This document shows, piece after piece, positions 16,468 through 25,072 of a DNA stretch of 64,000 bases; within the stretch, counting starts at the first letter, position 1, and the number at the start of each line of letters is the position of its first letter. The notes under the pieces were generated by a model, which worked only from the letters and a program-made list of their open reading frames with translations, had not been told where the DNA came from and searched no databases. Source of the DNA: Pedobacter sp. PF22-3 (GTDB taxonomy: Bacteria; Bacteroidota; Bacteroidia; Sphingobacteriales; Sphingobacteriaceae); assembly GCF_026239555.1 (NCBI RefSeq), contig NZ_JAPIVP010000004.1, positions 186,001-250,000 of the forward strand. The letters are read 5' to 3'. Both the position numbers and the translations under genes were made by a program.

Positions 16468-16475
16468 CAAAAGTA
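16468..16475 (-). promoter_or_regulatory. -7 element TACTTTTG for fdx-iscX
   Basis: Minus-strand TACTTTTG fits TANNTTTG. The fdx ATG is 10 bases downstream, giving a very short leader. No clear -33 was found. Confidence 0.5.
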
Positions 16476-16497
16476 ATAAGCAAAAGCCGTAATTATG

Positions 16498-17262
16498 CTA
16501 TTTCAGCGTTAATTTTATGCTATTGCTCAGTGTTTGATAAATGTTCTGCAATTCGGGCATATCGATTAACATGCTCAAGTGCTTATTTAAAGTATTTTCA
16601 TCAGCCCTTATTGCTGGACCGGTTTGCACATTTTCGGGCAGGTTACTCATTACCTTATCGGCTGTCTCTGCAATTAAAGGCCTCATAATGTCGAAATCCA
16701 AACCATTCTGATTTAAAATTTTATTGGCCAAAGCGTACAGGTGATTCGGAAAATTACAGGCAAATACTGCAGCAAGGTGTAGCACTTTCCGCTTCTCGCC
16801 ATTTAGCTCATGCACCTCTCTGCTCATTTTAGCAGCGAGATTTTTTAAAATCGTTAATTGATTTTCATCATTTGCTTCGATACACAGCGGAATGTTTTCA
16901 AATGAAACTTCTTTATCTTTTGAGAAAGTTTGCAAAGGATAAAAAACACCAGCCTTCTTAACTTGTGATGATAAAATATTAATATCGGTAGTGCCAGAGG
17001 TATGTACCACCAGGCCGGTTACATGTTTTAATGATTTGGCAACGCTTTCAATCGCATCATCTTTTACCGAGATAATATATAAATCAGCATTTTGCTTAAT
17101 TTCATTTAAATCTCCGATGGCTTCAGTTGCAATCGATTGTGCCAATAAGGTTGCATTATCCAGGTTTTGACTGTACACCTGCACGATCTCTTCGCCCTTG
17201 CTTTTTAAAGCTTTTGCTAAATGTGTGGCAACATTTCCAGAACCTAATAAAACAATTTTCAT
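16498..17262 (-). CDS. Rossmann-fold and DUF2520 domain protein
   Basis: A 254-residue cytoplasmic protein that resembles short 6-phosphogluconate-dehydrogenase-like or pyrroline-carboxylate-reductase-like oxidoreductases; substrate unknown. The NAD(P)-binding loop is VLLGSGNVATHLAKAL (4-19), followed by YIISVKDDAIESVA and VVHTSGTTDINIL. The DUF2520 helical half starts near residue 120 and includes LHLAAVFACNFPNHLYALA. It starts 3 bases after the ccmF stop, so it is probably the last gene of a ccmE-ccmF-DUF2520 operon. Confidence 0.85.
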   Translation of the reverse strand: MKIVLLGSGNVATHLAKALKSKGEEIVQVYSQNLDNATLLAQSIATEAIGDLNEIKQNADLYIISVKDDAIESVAKSLKHVTGLVVHTSGTTDINILSSQVKKAGVFYPLQTFSKDKEVSFENIPLCIEANDENQLTILKNLAAKMSREVHELNGEKRKVLHLAAVFACNFPNHLYALANKILNQNGLDFDIMRPLIAETADKVMSNLPENVQTGPAIRADENTLNKHLSMLIDMPELQNIYQTLSNSIKLTLK

Positions 17263-17265
17263 GAT

Positions 17266-19731
17266 TTATGCGCCTTTGGCCTCTTTTCTCCTTCTAAAAA
17301 TTGAAAGTAAGAAACCCACAACCATTACGATGGTACCAGCCCAGTATAAATTGATGAAAGGAAATTCAATTGCTTTAAAAACAACCCAATCTTTAGCTTG
17401 TTGAGGTTTTTCAAAAATCTGAAGTTCTACTTTTTTCTCCTCTGGTAATACTCTTGAAAAACGGAATTTTAGATCCAGTTCATCTATTTTACGAGCAAAA
17501 TCGAAAGTATTGTTTCCTTTAATTAAGAAAATAGGCTCTGTATTATAAACTTTTCCAGCAGCATTTACCTCTAGTGGCAACCCCACAGCATAATCTCCTT
17601 GAGCCAAGGCTAAATCTTTGGCGGTAGGTTTTCTATCTAAATCTTTAACTGTAACCACACCACTCGAAGTATGAATGGTATCGCCTACTGAAACCTTAAC
17701 AATGCGCGGTGCTTTATAATTTTCATCATCAGAATGTCCTTCATGATCGTCATGAGCAGTTTGTTTAACTGCTGCACTGGTAATGTGCGTGTACACATCG
17801 TAAGTAAGGTAATGTTTAGTATCAGGAGAAGCAATTAAACCCATTTTTTCATTATCCTGAGTATGAGGGTGCAAATTGAAATCTTCTTTAACCATACCGT
17901 CTTTATCTACAACCTTAAAATTAAGCGTATAAAAAGTATTCGGGGCCTGAGTGGTATCGCTCACATAAGTTACCGTGTACTTGCCCATTTGTTTAGGCTC
18001 ATTCTTATACAACATAATGTTTTCGCCAGGTTTCTCTGTTTTCTCAAAATCCTTTACCGGAATAAAATTATTCGCATTAATAGATAAAGGTTTGTTAGTA
18101 GCGGCAGAAATTAGCGCCCCCAAAACCAGGAAAGCAAAACCGATGTGTGCAATCGCCGATCCGGCCAGTTTTACCTTGCCACCGAAAGCCTGGTACAATA
18201 CGCTAGCATTTGAAAGCACTGCAAACAAACAACTAAAAGTAATCAGGATGTACATGGTATTGGTATAAATATGAGTAACATATACCACACCTGCTGTTAA
18301 TACGGTTGAAAAGATAATTACAGATATCAGGCTGCTATAAAATTTGCGTGAATCTGTTCTTTTGTATTTTAAATATTGAGAGAAACCCGAGATCAGGGTG
18401 ATTAATACGGCGAAAGGTGCCTGCCATTGATTATAGTATTTTACCGCATCAATTGGAGGAGAAAAGTTAGTTCCAAAGGCTTTGTTAAATACAGGGACCG
18501 AAGTGGAGAAGATCACCTGGATACAAGCAATGGTTACCACTAAGGCGCCAATAAACATCCAGAATTCGCGCGAATAGGTTTCTTCATCTTTGGTTGTAAT
18601 CGGTAATTCTTTCCACCGCTTGATAATCAAAGCAACAGCCAAAACCGCGAATACCACATTGTATAAAATCAAATGTCCAAACATGCCCATATCGGTGAAT
18701 GAGTGTACAGATGTATCGCCCAGAATACCACTACGGGTTAAGAATGATGCATAAAGCACCAATAAAAAGCTTAGAAATACGAGGGCAATTGCAGTAAAAT
18801 AAGCATGACCAGTATTTTTATAAGCAATCATAACGTGTACGGCACCAATTAAGGTTAACCATGGAATTAAAGAAGCATTTTCTACAGGATCCCATGCCCA
18901 GAAACCGCCAAAGTTTAGCGCTTCGTAAGCCCAGAAAGAACCCATAATAATACCCGTACCCAAAACCATCACTGCAAAAAGCGTCCATGGCATAGCTGGT
19001 TTAATCCATTCTTTATATCTTTTTTGCCACAAAGCCGCAATTCCATAGGCAAAAGGCACAATCATACTGGCAAAACCTAGAAATAAGGTTGGTGGGTGAA
19101 TTACCATCCAATAGTTTTGCAACAATGGATTTAATCCTTTTCCATCGGTTATGAACTTTAGGTAATTTTTGTAATTTTCTGGATTTGCAAAAACAACTGG
19201 TGCCTGTGCTTTTAAATCCATTGCATCTCTTAACAGGATAAATGGAGAACTTCCGATACGCTCGCCAAATATTTCTACACCCAAAAGCATGGAGGTTAAA
19301 AATACCTGAGAGAAAGCGACAACTGTCATAACAGGGTTTTCCCAGGTTTTAGCTTTCCAGATTAATAAGGTACCTAAAAAGGATTGCCAGAAAGCCCAAA
19401 GCCAAAAACTACCTTCCTGTCCTTCCCAGAAGGAAGATATAATATAGTAAACGGGAAGTTGCTTTGAAGAATGGGACTGGACATAATAATATTCAAAATA
19501 ATGGCCCAATACCAGGTAGAACAAAATGACGCCAATACCGATAATACTGGCAAAATTAACCAGGTAGCCAATACGGCCTAAGTTACGCCAAGATTTATCT
19601 TCTAAATTTTTATCGCGACTGGCAAAAAAATACGATATCGTAGATAGTAATGATGCACTAAAAGCCAGTACAATAAAAAACTGTCCGATTTTACCTGGCA
19701 ACAGGTGTTCGCCTACAAATTGAATATCCAT
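17266..19731 (-). CDS. ccmF: Cytochrome c haem lyase CcmF
   Basis: Large inner-membrane protein of the System I maturation pathway that transfers haem from CcmE to apocytochrome c. The WWD-type haem-handling loop reads NFGGFWAWDPVENASLIPWL (about residues 274-293), preceded by the hydrophobic CcsA-type core with SFWEGQEGSFWLWAFW (106-121). The protein has some 14-15 membrane segments and a periplasmic C-terminal region (about 570-790) rich in VTYVSDT-type strands. The last segment FINLYWAGTIVMVVGFLLSI closes the protein. At 821 residues it is slightly longer than E. coli CcmF. Start at ATG 19731, 5 bases after ccmE. Confidence 0.93.
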   Translation of the reverse strand: MDIQFVGEHLLPGKIGQFFIVLAFSASLLSTISYFFASRDKNLEDKSWRNLGRIGYLVNFASIIGIGVILFYLVLGHYFEYYYVQSHSSKQLPVYYIISSFWEGQEGSFWLWAFWQSFLGTLLIWKAKTWENPVMTVVAFSQVFLTSMLLGVEIFGERIGSSPFILLRDAMDLKAQAPVVFANPENYKNYLKFITDGKGLNPLLQNYWMVIHPPTLFLGFASMIVPFAYGIAALWQKRYKEWIKPAMPWTLFAVMVLGTGIIMGSFWAYEALNFGGFWAWDPVENASLIPWLTLIGAVHVMIAYKNTGHAYFTAIALVFLSFLLVLYASFLTRSGILGDTSVHSFTDMGMFGHLILYNVVFAVLAVALIIKRWKELPITTKDEETYSREFWMFIGALVVTIACIQVIFSTSVPVFNKAFGTNFSPPIDAVKYYNQWQAPFAVLITLISGFSQYLKYKRTDSRKFYSSLISVIIFSTVLTAGVVYVTHIYTNTMYILITFSCLFAVLSNASVLYQAFGGKVKLAGSAIAHIGFAFLVLGALISAATNKPLSINANNFIPVKDFEKTEKPGENIMLYKNEPKQMGKYTVTYVSDTTQAPNTFYTLNFKVVDKDGMVKEDFNLHPHTQDNEKMGLIASPDTKHYLTYDVYTHITSAAVKQTAHDDHEGHSDDENYKAPRIVKVSVGDTIHTSSGVVTVKDLDRKPTAKDLALAQGDYAVGLPLEVNAAGKVYNTEPIFLIKGNNTFDFARKIDELDLKFRFSRVLPEEKKVELQIFEKPQQAKDWVVFKAIEFPFINLYWAGTIVMVVGFLLSIFRRRKEAKGA

Positions 19732-19736
19732 TAAAA

Positions 19737-20171
19737 TTAGTTATATTTTTTCTCGCCGTACTTACCTACGGTGTCTACTTTGCCATCTTTATTAATCTCT
19801 ACCAGATTATCATTATACTTAGAAGGGCATTTCATCAAAATTTTCGATGCGTAGAATTTGTCCTTATCCATTTTACCAATAAGCACTAATTTTTCTGATT
19901 TTTCGAAATCCTGTGGTTTAGTACCTGCATAAATGACCTCTCTCACTTCTCCTTTTTCATCTTTCATGTGAAATGAAAAATGGTTCGCATCTTTTTCCGC
20001 ATCATAATAAGTACCCATTGATTTTACCCAATAGCCCATAACATGCTCCTCTTTCTCAGAAAGGGTGGCCTGTTTAAAATTAGAATAGGTATCTGTATTT
20101 GCGTTTAAGCTAAATAAAATTCCTACAGAAATTGCGATGGTAATTAATCCAATGATTGCACTTTTCTTCAT
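19737..20171 (-). CDS. ccmE: Haem chaperone CcmE, CxxxY type
   Basis: Periplasm-facing haem carrier between CcmC and CcmF, anchored by one N-terminal segment (MKKSAIIGLITIAISVGILF). The OB-fold core includes HFSFHMKDEKGEVREVIYAG and KLVLIGKMDKDKFYASKIL. The haem-binding site, His in E. coli (HxxxY), is here C115-P-S-K-Y119, the CxxxY variant. I set the start at ATG 20171; the open frame upstream lacks a better start and would hide the signal anchor. It forms an operon with ccmF. Confidence 0.9.
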   Translation of the reverse strand: MKKSAIIGLITIAISVGILFSLNANTDTYSNFKQATLSEKEEHVMGYWVKSMGTYYDAEKDANHFSFHMKDEKGEVREVIYAGTKPQDFEKSEKLVLIGKMDKDKFYASKILMKCPSKYNDNLVEINKDGKVDTVGKYGEKKYN

Positions 20172-20198
20172 GGTTATACTTGTTGTAAAAGCTGGCAA

Positions 20199-20206
20199 CA
20201 AAGATA
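20199..20206 (-). promoter_or_regulatory. -7 element TATCTTTG for ccmE-ccmF
   Basis: Minus-strand TATCTTTG lies 27 bases upstream of the ccmE ATG at the expected place for a Bacteroidota promoter. The -33 element is not obvious. Confidence 0.5.
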
Positions 20207-20359
20207 GAAAAATAGGCTTAGCCAGCATTCTTTTACATTTTTCTTGTCTTTATATTGACAATCACCTGATTTTTGATGGGAAATATTTTTTCTAAAGCCC
20301 ATATTTATAATTAATCTAATGAAACTTTTAAATCATTTAAAAGTTTATATTGAAATTAT

Positions 20360-20367
20360 TAAGTTTG
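20360..20367 (+). promoter_or_regulatory. -7 element TAAGTTTG before the exported-protein cluster
   Basis: TAAGTTTG fits TANNTTTG and lies 56 bases upstream of the lipoprotein ATG at 20424. Probable promoter for the genes at 20424-24734. Confidence 0.4.
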
Positions 20368-20423
20368 GCCTTTCAGATAATCATTCCTTTTACAGTCTAC
20401 AGTAAAACATTAACCGGATTAAC

Positions 20424-21104
20424 ATGAACTTGAAACAGTTTTATAAGCTTTTGCTATTTATCTTTTTAATACCCGTTTTAAGCTCCTGCTTTGAGGTAAT
20501 TGAAGAAATTTCAATGAAAAATGATGGTACAGGCGATGTTACTTTAACTATAAACCTAAGTCAAAGTAAAACCAAAGTAGCTTCTGTAATGCTGTTAGAT
20601 AGTGTACAAGGCTATAAAGTACCTAGTAAACAGAAAATACAGCAAGAATTAAACGAAGCTGTGTCTTATTTAAAAAAATCAGAAGGTATTTCCAATGTAA
20701 AAAGCACAAGCGATTTCAATAACTACATTGCAACCATTAGCTTTTCCTTTAAAGATGTTTCAAATATCAATAACATCACCAAAAATATTCTTGCCCGGCA
20801 AAAAATAAAGGCGACCAATACTTCATCTTATACCTATAATAAGGCCACAAAAACCTTTAGCCGGAAATATCAGGCAATAGGCACTGCCAAAACAGAATTC
20901 AATAAATTAAAAGCCAAAGACAAAGCGGTTTTTAACGGTGCAACCTATACCAGCATTTACCGTTTCGAATCTGTTGTAACAAGTAGTAGCAATCCGGCAT
21001 CAAATGTATCAAAATCTAAAAAAGCAGTAATGCTAAAAAGCAGCATCACGGATTTAATCAACGCCAAAATTAACGTATCTAATACTATCCAACTATCTAA
21101 ATAA
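20424..21104 (+). CDS. Lipoprotein of unknown function, 226 aa
   Basis: Family not recognised. The signal peptide MNLKQFYKLLLFIFLIPVLSSC has a lipobox ending at Cys22. The mature protein begins FEVIEEISMKNDGTGDVTLTINLS, a beta-rich pattern with D-G-T-G-D turns, and continues as alternating helices and strands rich in Lys, Ser and Thr. It is followed 64 bases later by a large exported protein, and the two probably share a transcript. The location is the outer or inner membrane, periplasm side. Confidence 0.7.
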   Translation: MNLKQFYKLLLFIFLIPVLSSCFEVIEEISMKNDGTGDVTLTINLSQSKTKVASVMLLDSVQGYKVPSKQKIQQELNEAVSYLKKSEGISNVKSTSDFNNYIATISFSFKDVSNINNITKNILARQKIKATNTSSYTYNKATKTFSRKYQAIGTAKTEFNKLKAKDKAVFNGATYTSIYRFESVVTSSSNPASNVSKSKKAVMLKSSITDLINAKINVSNTIQLSK

Positions 21105-21168
21105 AATTATCCTGGTCTTTTGTCGCACGGACAAACCCCCAGGGCTCATCTCTAAAAAATCTATCTAA

Positions 21169-23193
21169 ATGAAAAAAATTCTAATTGCCCTTTCCCTATT
21201 TTTATCTTTCAATTTGATCAAGGCGCAGGATTTGGTCAAGAAAATCCCTTCAAATGCTTTCACAGTCGCTACCATAAAAGGCGATAATGTTTTTAAACTC
21301 ATGTTCGTAAAAGATTTCAACGAATCTTTTGTAGGCAAGAAATTATTGACGGAAACCTCTAAATCTCTGGATAAAAATTTCACCAGTATCGAAGATTTCG
21401 GCATTAACCTGGAGAAAAATATGTATTACTTTAACCAGTTGAGCGATAGTATTACGTACAACTGTTTTCTGATTCCGATAAAAGACGCCAATAAATTTGA
21501 AAGCCTGATTGAAAACAAAGAGAAAAAATTTACCCAACAGGGCGATATCCGTACAATGGTTTTGCCTGATAGCACAAGTATCATCAAATGGAACAACAAC
21601 ATGCTTTATTTTGTAACAGGAAGCATTAAAAGTTCATTTTTTGCCGATTCTGCCAAATCTGCCCGTTATGGAATTAAAGATATCAGGTTTATGCGTGACG
21701 ATGCCATGGCTACGGATAGTGTAGCTGTTGATTCTGCCTATGCAACAACAGAAGCGCCTATGGTGGAGGCAGTTGATGCACCACCAATTGTTGAAAAAGT
21801 AAAAGTGCAGAAAAAACCTGCAGTTAAAAAAAACACCAAAAAGCCGGTTAGCAGAAAAAAATCAGGCAAAAAGAAAAATACCAAGAAAGCTAAAAATACA
21901 GCTAAAACCAATCCAGATTTTGATTATTCCACGACATCCGTAACCGATACCACGGGTGATATGACTCCCCCCGACAGCATTATCGACGAACAATACGATA
22001 CCTATCAGCAGGAACGTGCAGAACAGGACGCCAAGAAAAAAAGACTAGCTTTTACCTGGATGACTGCTCAGTCCGATCATATTTTCAACGGCACTTACCA
22101 ATCTATTGAGACAAATAAATCTTATACCTCAAGTTTGGATAACAAAGCCATTGCAGAGCTTTGGGTATCGAGTCTGCAGGATGTTTACAATTCAATTGCG
22201 CCAGAATTTGGCACCTATGGTAAAGCAGGCTTAATGAAAGGTTATGGCAGCTTAAACGCCAAACTTTTTATGGACGACAAAAGTTTCCGCATCTCAACAG
22301 GAATGGAATTATCGCAGGAACAAGCAGATTCCTATAAAAAAATCCTGAACAGAAAGTTAAACAAAAAGTTTTTGAAATATGTGAACAGCGAAAAAGCACT
22401 TGGCTTTATGAGCTATTCTATCGACACCAAAGCTTATCTGGAAGAATTCCCTAAATTATTAAAACAAACTTATGGGTCTTTTATGGGGGCTAAAATGGAT
22501 GAAGAAATGAACCTTGGCGCTGATCTGATTTCTCTTTTGTTAGATGAAGAAGCAGTTAGCAAAGTAATTAAGGGAGACGCCTTATTTGTAATTAATGGGT
22601 TAAATACAAAAGAAGTTACGTACACTTCTTATGAGTACGACGACGATTACAATCAGAAAGAAGTAACAAAAACAAAAAATGAAACTTTACCTGATTTCCT
22701 TTTCATGTTTTCTTCTGAAGATACCAGATTGATCAATAAACTGATTAAATATGGTGTAAACAAAAAACTGGTAAGTGCAGAGGGTAACATTTACAAAATA
22801 ATGGAAAAGAAGAGCCCTATTGATATTTATTTCCAGATTAAAGATGGCATTGTGTTTTTTGGGAATTCGTTAACAGAAATGCAGGGCATTCAAAACAATC
22901 AGTACAGCAGCAATAAATTAAGTAAAATTCATAAGCAGCTATTGAGCCAAAACAATTTCAGCTTTTTATTTAATGCCCAAAACCTGGTAGGCAAAGTACC
23001 CGCTTCTGAAATTGGTGGCGAGGAAACGGCTAAAAAATTCAACAGCACTTTAGAAAAAATGGGTAATGTATATATGAAATCTAACCCGGTTAAGGGCAGA
23101 TTGGTTTCAGCAGATATCAGCGCAGAAATTCCGAACGGACATGAAAATGCATTGAAATATTTGTTCTCGTTAATTGAAAATGCGGCGAAGTAG
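21169..23193 (+). CDS. Large exported protein, DUF4836-like, with Lys-rich linker
   Basis: A 674-residue periplasmic protein with signal peptide MKKILIALSLFLSFNLIKAQ. The region after it (LVKKIPSNAFTVATIKGDNVFKLM) resembles the opening of DUF4836 proteins. A strongly basic low-complexity linker fills about 205-245 (VQKKPAVKKNTKKPVSRKK and similar), dividing the protein into two folded parts. The C-terminal part contains YEYDDDYNQKEV near residue 485, which reappears in the next gene (YEYNDDFEQVEK), so the two neighbours are diverged paralogues. Function unknown; a cell-surface role is possible. Confidence 0.72.
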   Translation: MKKILIALSLFLSFNLIKAQDLVKKIPSNAFTVATIKGDNVFKLMFVKDFNESFVGKKLLTETSKSLDKNFTSIEDFGINLEKNMYYFNQLSDSITYNCFLIPIKDANKFESLIENKEKKFTQQGDIRTMVLPDSTSIIKWNNNMLYFVTGSIKSSFFADSAKSARYGIKDIRFMRDDAMATDSVAVDSAYATTEAPMVEAVDAPPIVEKVKVQKKPAVKKNTKKPVSRKKSGKKKNTKKAKNTAKTNPDFDYSTTSVTDTTGDMTPPDSIIDEQYDTYQQERAEQDAKKKRLAFTWMTAQSDHIFNGTYQSIETNKSYTSSLDNKAIAELWVSSLQDVYNSIAPEFGTYGKAGLMKGYGSLNAKLFMDDKSFRISTGMELSQEQADSYKKILNRKLNKKFLKYVNSEKALGFMSYSIDTKAYLEEFPKLLKQTYGSFMGAKMDEEMNLGADLISLLLDEEAVSKVIKGDALFVINGLNTKEVTYTSYEYDDDYNQKEVTKTKNETLPDFLFMFSSEDTRLINKLIKYGVNKKLVSAEGNIYKIMEKKSPIDIYFQIKDGIVFFGNSLTEMQGIQNNQYSSNKLSKIHKQLLSQNNFSFLFNAQNLVGKVPASEIGGEETAKKFNSTLEKMGNVYMKSNPVKGRLVSADISAEIPNGHENALKYLFSLIENAAK

Positions 23194-23339
23194 TTAGGTA
23201 GAGGCTTTAAAGGTTGAACGCTCTAAGGTTGAAATGTTGCAAAGTTTGAATGTTTCAATTACCAGTATACTAATGACGGGTGAACGAATAAACCAATTTA
23301 CAGTTAACCGATTTAAACCATTAACCGATTAACCTTATT

Positions 23340-24734
23340 ATGGTGAAATTTTTAAAAATAACAGCAGCGATACTTGTATTGCTGCTTCTTTTTTATTTTG
23401 GCTTTTTTAAATACAGGCAAATCCAGGCCAATAAAATATTAATTCCTTCAAATACTCAAACTTTATTAAAAATAAACGTGGATGAGTTATATAAAACCAT
23501 TGCGGTTAGTTACCTTAAACACCCCGGTCAATATGATGGAGCAGACAGGAAAGGAATTAAGGAAAAGGTTAATGATTTAAATACAGGCTTAAAAATTCCT
23601 GCCAACATTTATATCTACGCTTTAAAAGGAACGATTCAAAATACTTTTTTTACGCGTTTCGAAATAGCAGATAGTTTGGCCTTTAACCGCTTTGTACTGA
23701 AAAAACTCTCCCTAATAAAAAAAGACAGTAATTTCTTCCAATCAGCCGACTCAACAGTTTGCCTGTTGTTGAATAAAACAACTGTAGCGCTAGCATTTAC
23801 ACCTAAAAAGGAACCGGTAAAAAAGGTGCTGGAAGAAATATTGGCTCAGAAAAACATGGTTAAAATTAGCGATAGCAAGTTTGAGCAAATGGCAGGGCTT
23901 TCCGATCACTTGTCTTTTCAAAATGCAGAAAATTTAAGCAAGATTAATTTTAACGATGGAAAAATTGCTTTGCATAGTGAATTGGTAAACAAGTGGTTCG
24001 AACCCACTGATCAACCTAAACACCGGATTTTAAATCCAGAAAGTACGGTGAGTATGTGGTTAAACGGGAAGTTTAAACCTACTTTGTCTAAAAAAAATGC
24101 AGCTGTAAGTCTTTCTCTACTTTCAAAAGATAGTTTTTTCAGATTTTACAAAGATTACGTGGATTTTGAATGGACAAACACCATTACGCAGGTAGATACC
24201 ATTGTTGGCTATGAATACAATGATGACTTTGAGCAGGTGGAGAAAAAAATACTTCAAAACCGGAAGATTCCCTCAATTACTATAAATCTAAATGCCGACG
24301 ATAAAGAAGTGAGTACTTATCTTAAATCGCTAGGTGCATTAGATCAATCTACCGGAAAGATTAGCAGCGCAATGATTCCTTTATACCAATTTTATTTTAA
24401 AGGCAGTAATGGTAATGTTCAATTAAGTACAGTTCAAAGCGCTAAACCCGATTTGAAAAGGGCATCATCTGACGACTTCTTTTATTTTAAAGTTGATTTT
24501 AAAAAATTGATCAATCAAACATCCATACCCTTAATTGCAGATAAACTGGGTACTTTTAGTCAGCTGGAGATCAAAGCAAAAAGTATAGAAAAAGACAAAA
24601 TCAAACTAGAATCGGAACTTTTATTTTTAAATGAGGATAGTAACGCCTTGATCCAACTTTTAAAAGTGTTTAAAAATGGATTCAATAATTCATTAAATTT
24701 TAATTTCAATGTTGATATTCCGGCAAACAAGTAA
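23340..24734 (+). CDS. Membrane-anchored paralogue of the preceding exported protein
   Basis: A 464-residue protein with an N-terminal anchor (FLKITAAILVLLLLFYFGFF, residues 4-23) and a large periplasmic domain. It shares with its upstream neighbour the start of the folded region (IPSNTQTLLKINVDELYK) and the signature YEYNDDFEQVEKK followed by a hydrophobic strand (IPSITINL), but lacks the Lys-rich linker. It appears to be a shorter paralogue, probably from a tandem duplication. No catalytic motif is seen. The 146-base gap between the two genes holds degenerate word repeats (AACCGATTTAAACC...). Confidence 0.65.
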   Translation: MVKFLKITAAILVLLLLFYFGFFKYRQIQANKILIPSNTQTLLKINVDELYKTIAVSYLKHPGQYDGADRKGIKEKVNDLNTGLKIPANIYIYALKGTIQNTFFTRFEIADSLAFNRFVLKKLSLIKKDSNFFQSADSTVCLLLNKTTVALAFTPKKEPVKKVLEEILAQKNMVKISDSKFEQMAGLSDHLSFQNAENLSKINFNDGKIALHSELVNKWFEPTDQPKHRILNPESTVSMWLNGKFKPTLSKKNAAVSLSLLSKDSFFRFYKDYVDFEWTNTITQVDTIVGYEYNDDFEQVEKKILQNRKIPSITINLNADDKEVSTYLKSLGALDQSTGKISSAMIPLYQFYFKGSNGNVQLSTVQSAKPDLKRASSDDFFYFKVDFKKLINQTSIPLIADKLGTFSQLEIKAKSIEKDKIKLESELLFLNEDSNALIQLLKVFKNGFNNSLNFNFNVDIPANK

Positions 24735-24849
24735 GTATTTCCTGCAGATTCAAGGTGATTTACGCAGAGTATTGTGATCTTTTATGTTATTCTTATAAAT
24801 CATACAAGTCGTTCGATAGGCTACGATTGACAGATTTCAATAGAGTGGT

Positions 24850-24918
24850 CGTCGTTCCCGCGCAGGCTGGAATCTTAAAGCGCTTGCATTACGATTCCCA
24901 ATCAAGTTGGGAATGACG
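24850..24918. repeat. Intergenic hairpin repeat, family G (CGTCGTTCCCGCGCAGG...)
   Basis: Begins CGTCGTTCCCGCGCAGGCTGG and ends in CCCAATCAAGTTGGGAATGACG, noted here in parts (CCCAATCAAGTTGGG is a stem). Its outer ends CGTCGTTCCC / GGGAATGACG are inverted. The remaining 24735-25072 gap holds the terminator of the downstream genes. Confidence 0.7.
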
Positions 24919-24981
24919 CCCCTCATAAGCTAACATTTGCAAGATTAAGATGGTTTCGCGGTAACGAAATTAGTCAACAAA

Positions 24982-25014
24982 AAAACCTTACAGTTCTAAA
25001 ATCTGTAAGGTTTT
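24982..25014. terminator. Terminator between the exported paralogue and gdh
   Basis: A 12-bp perfect stem AAAACCTTACAG / CTGTAAGGTTTT around a 9-base loop, with T-runs on both strands. It lies between convergent genes and probably stops both. Confidence 0.9.
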
Positions 25015-25072
25015 TTTTTATTTACCGTTGAGGGAAAGCCTTAAACCTTCTGCCTTCCTACCCCAGGCCTTA

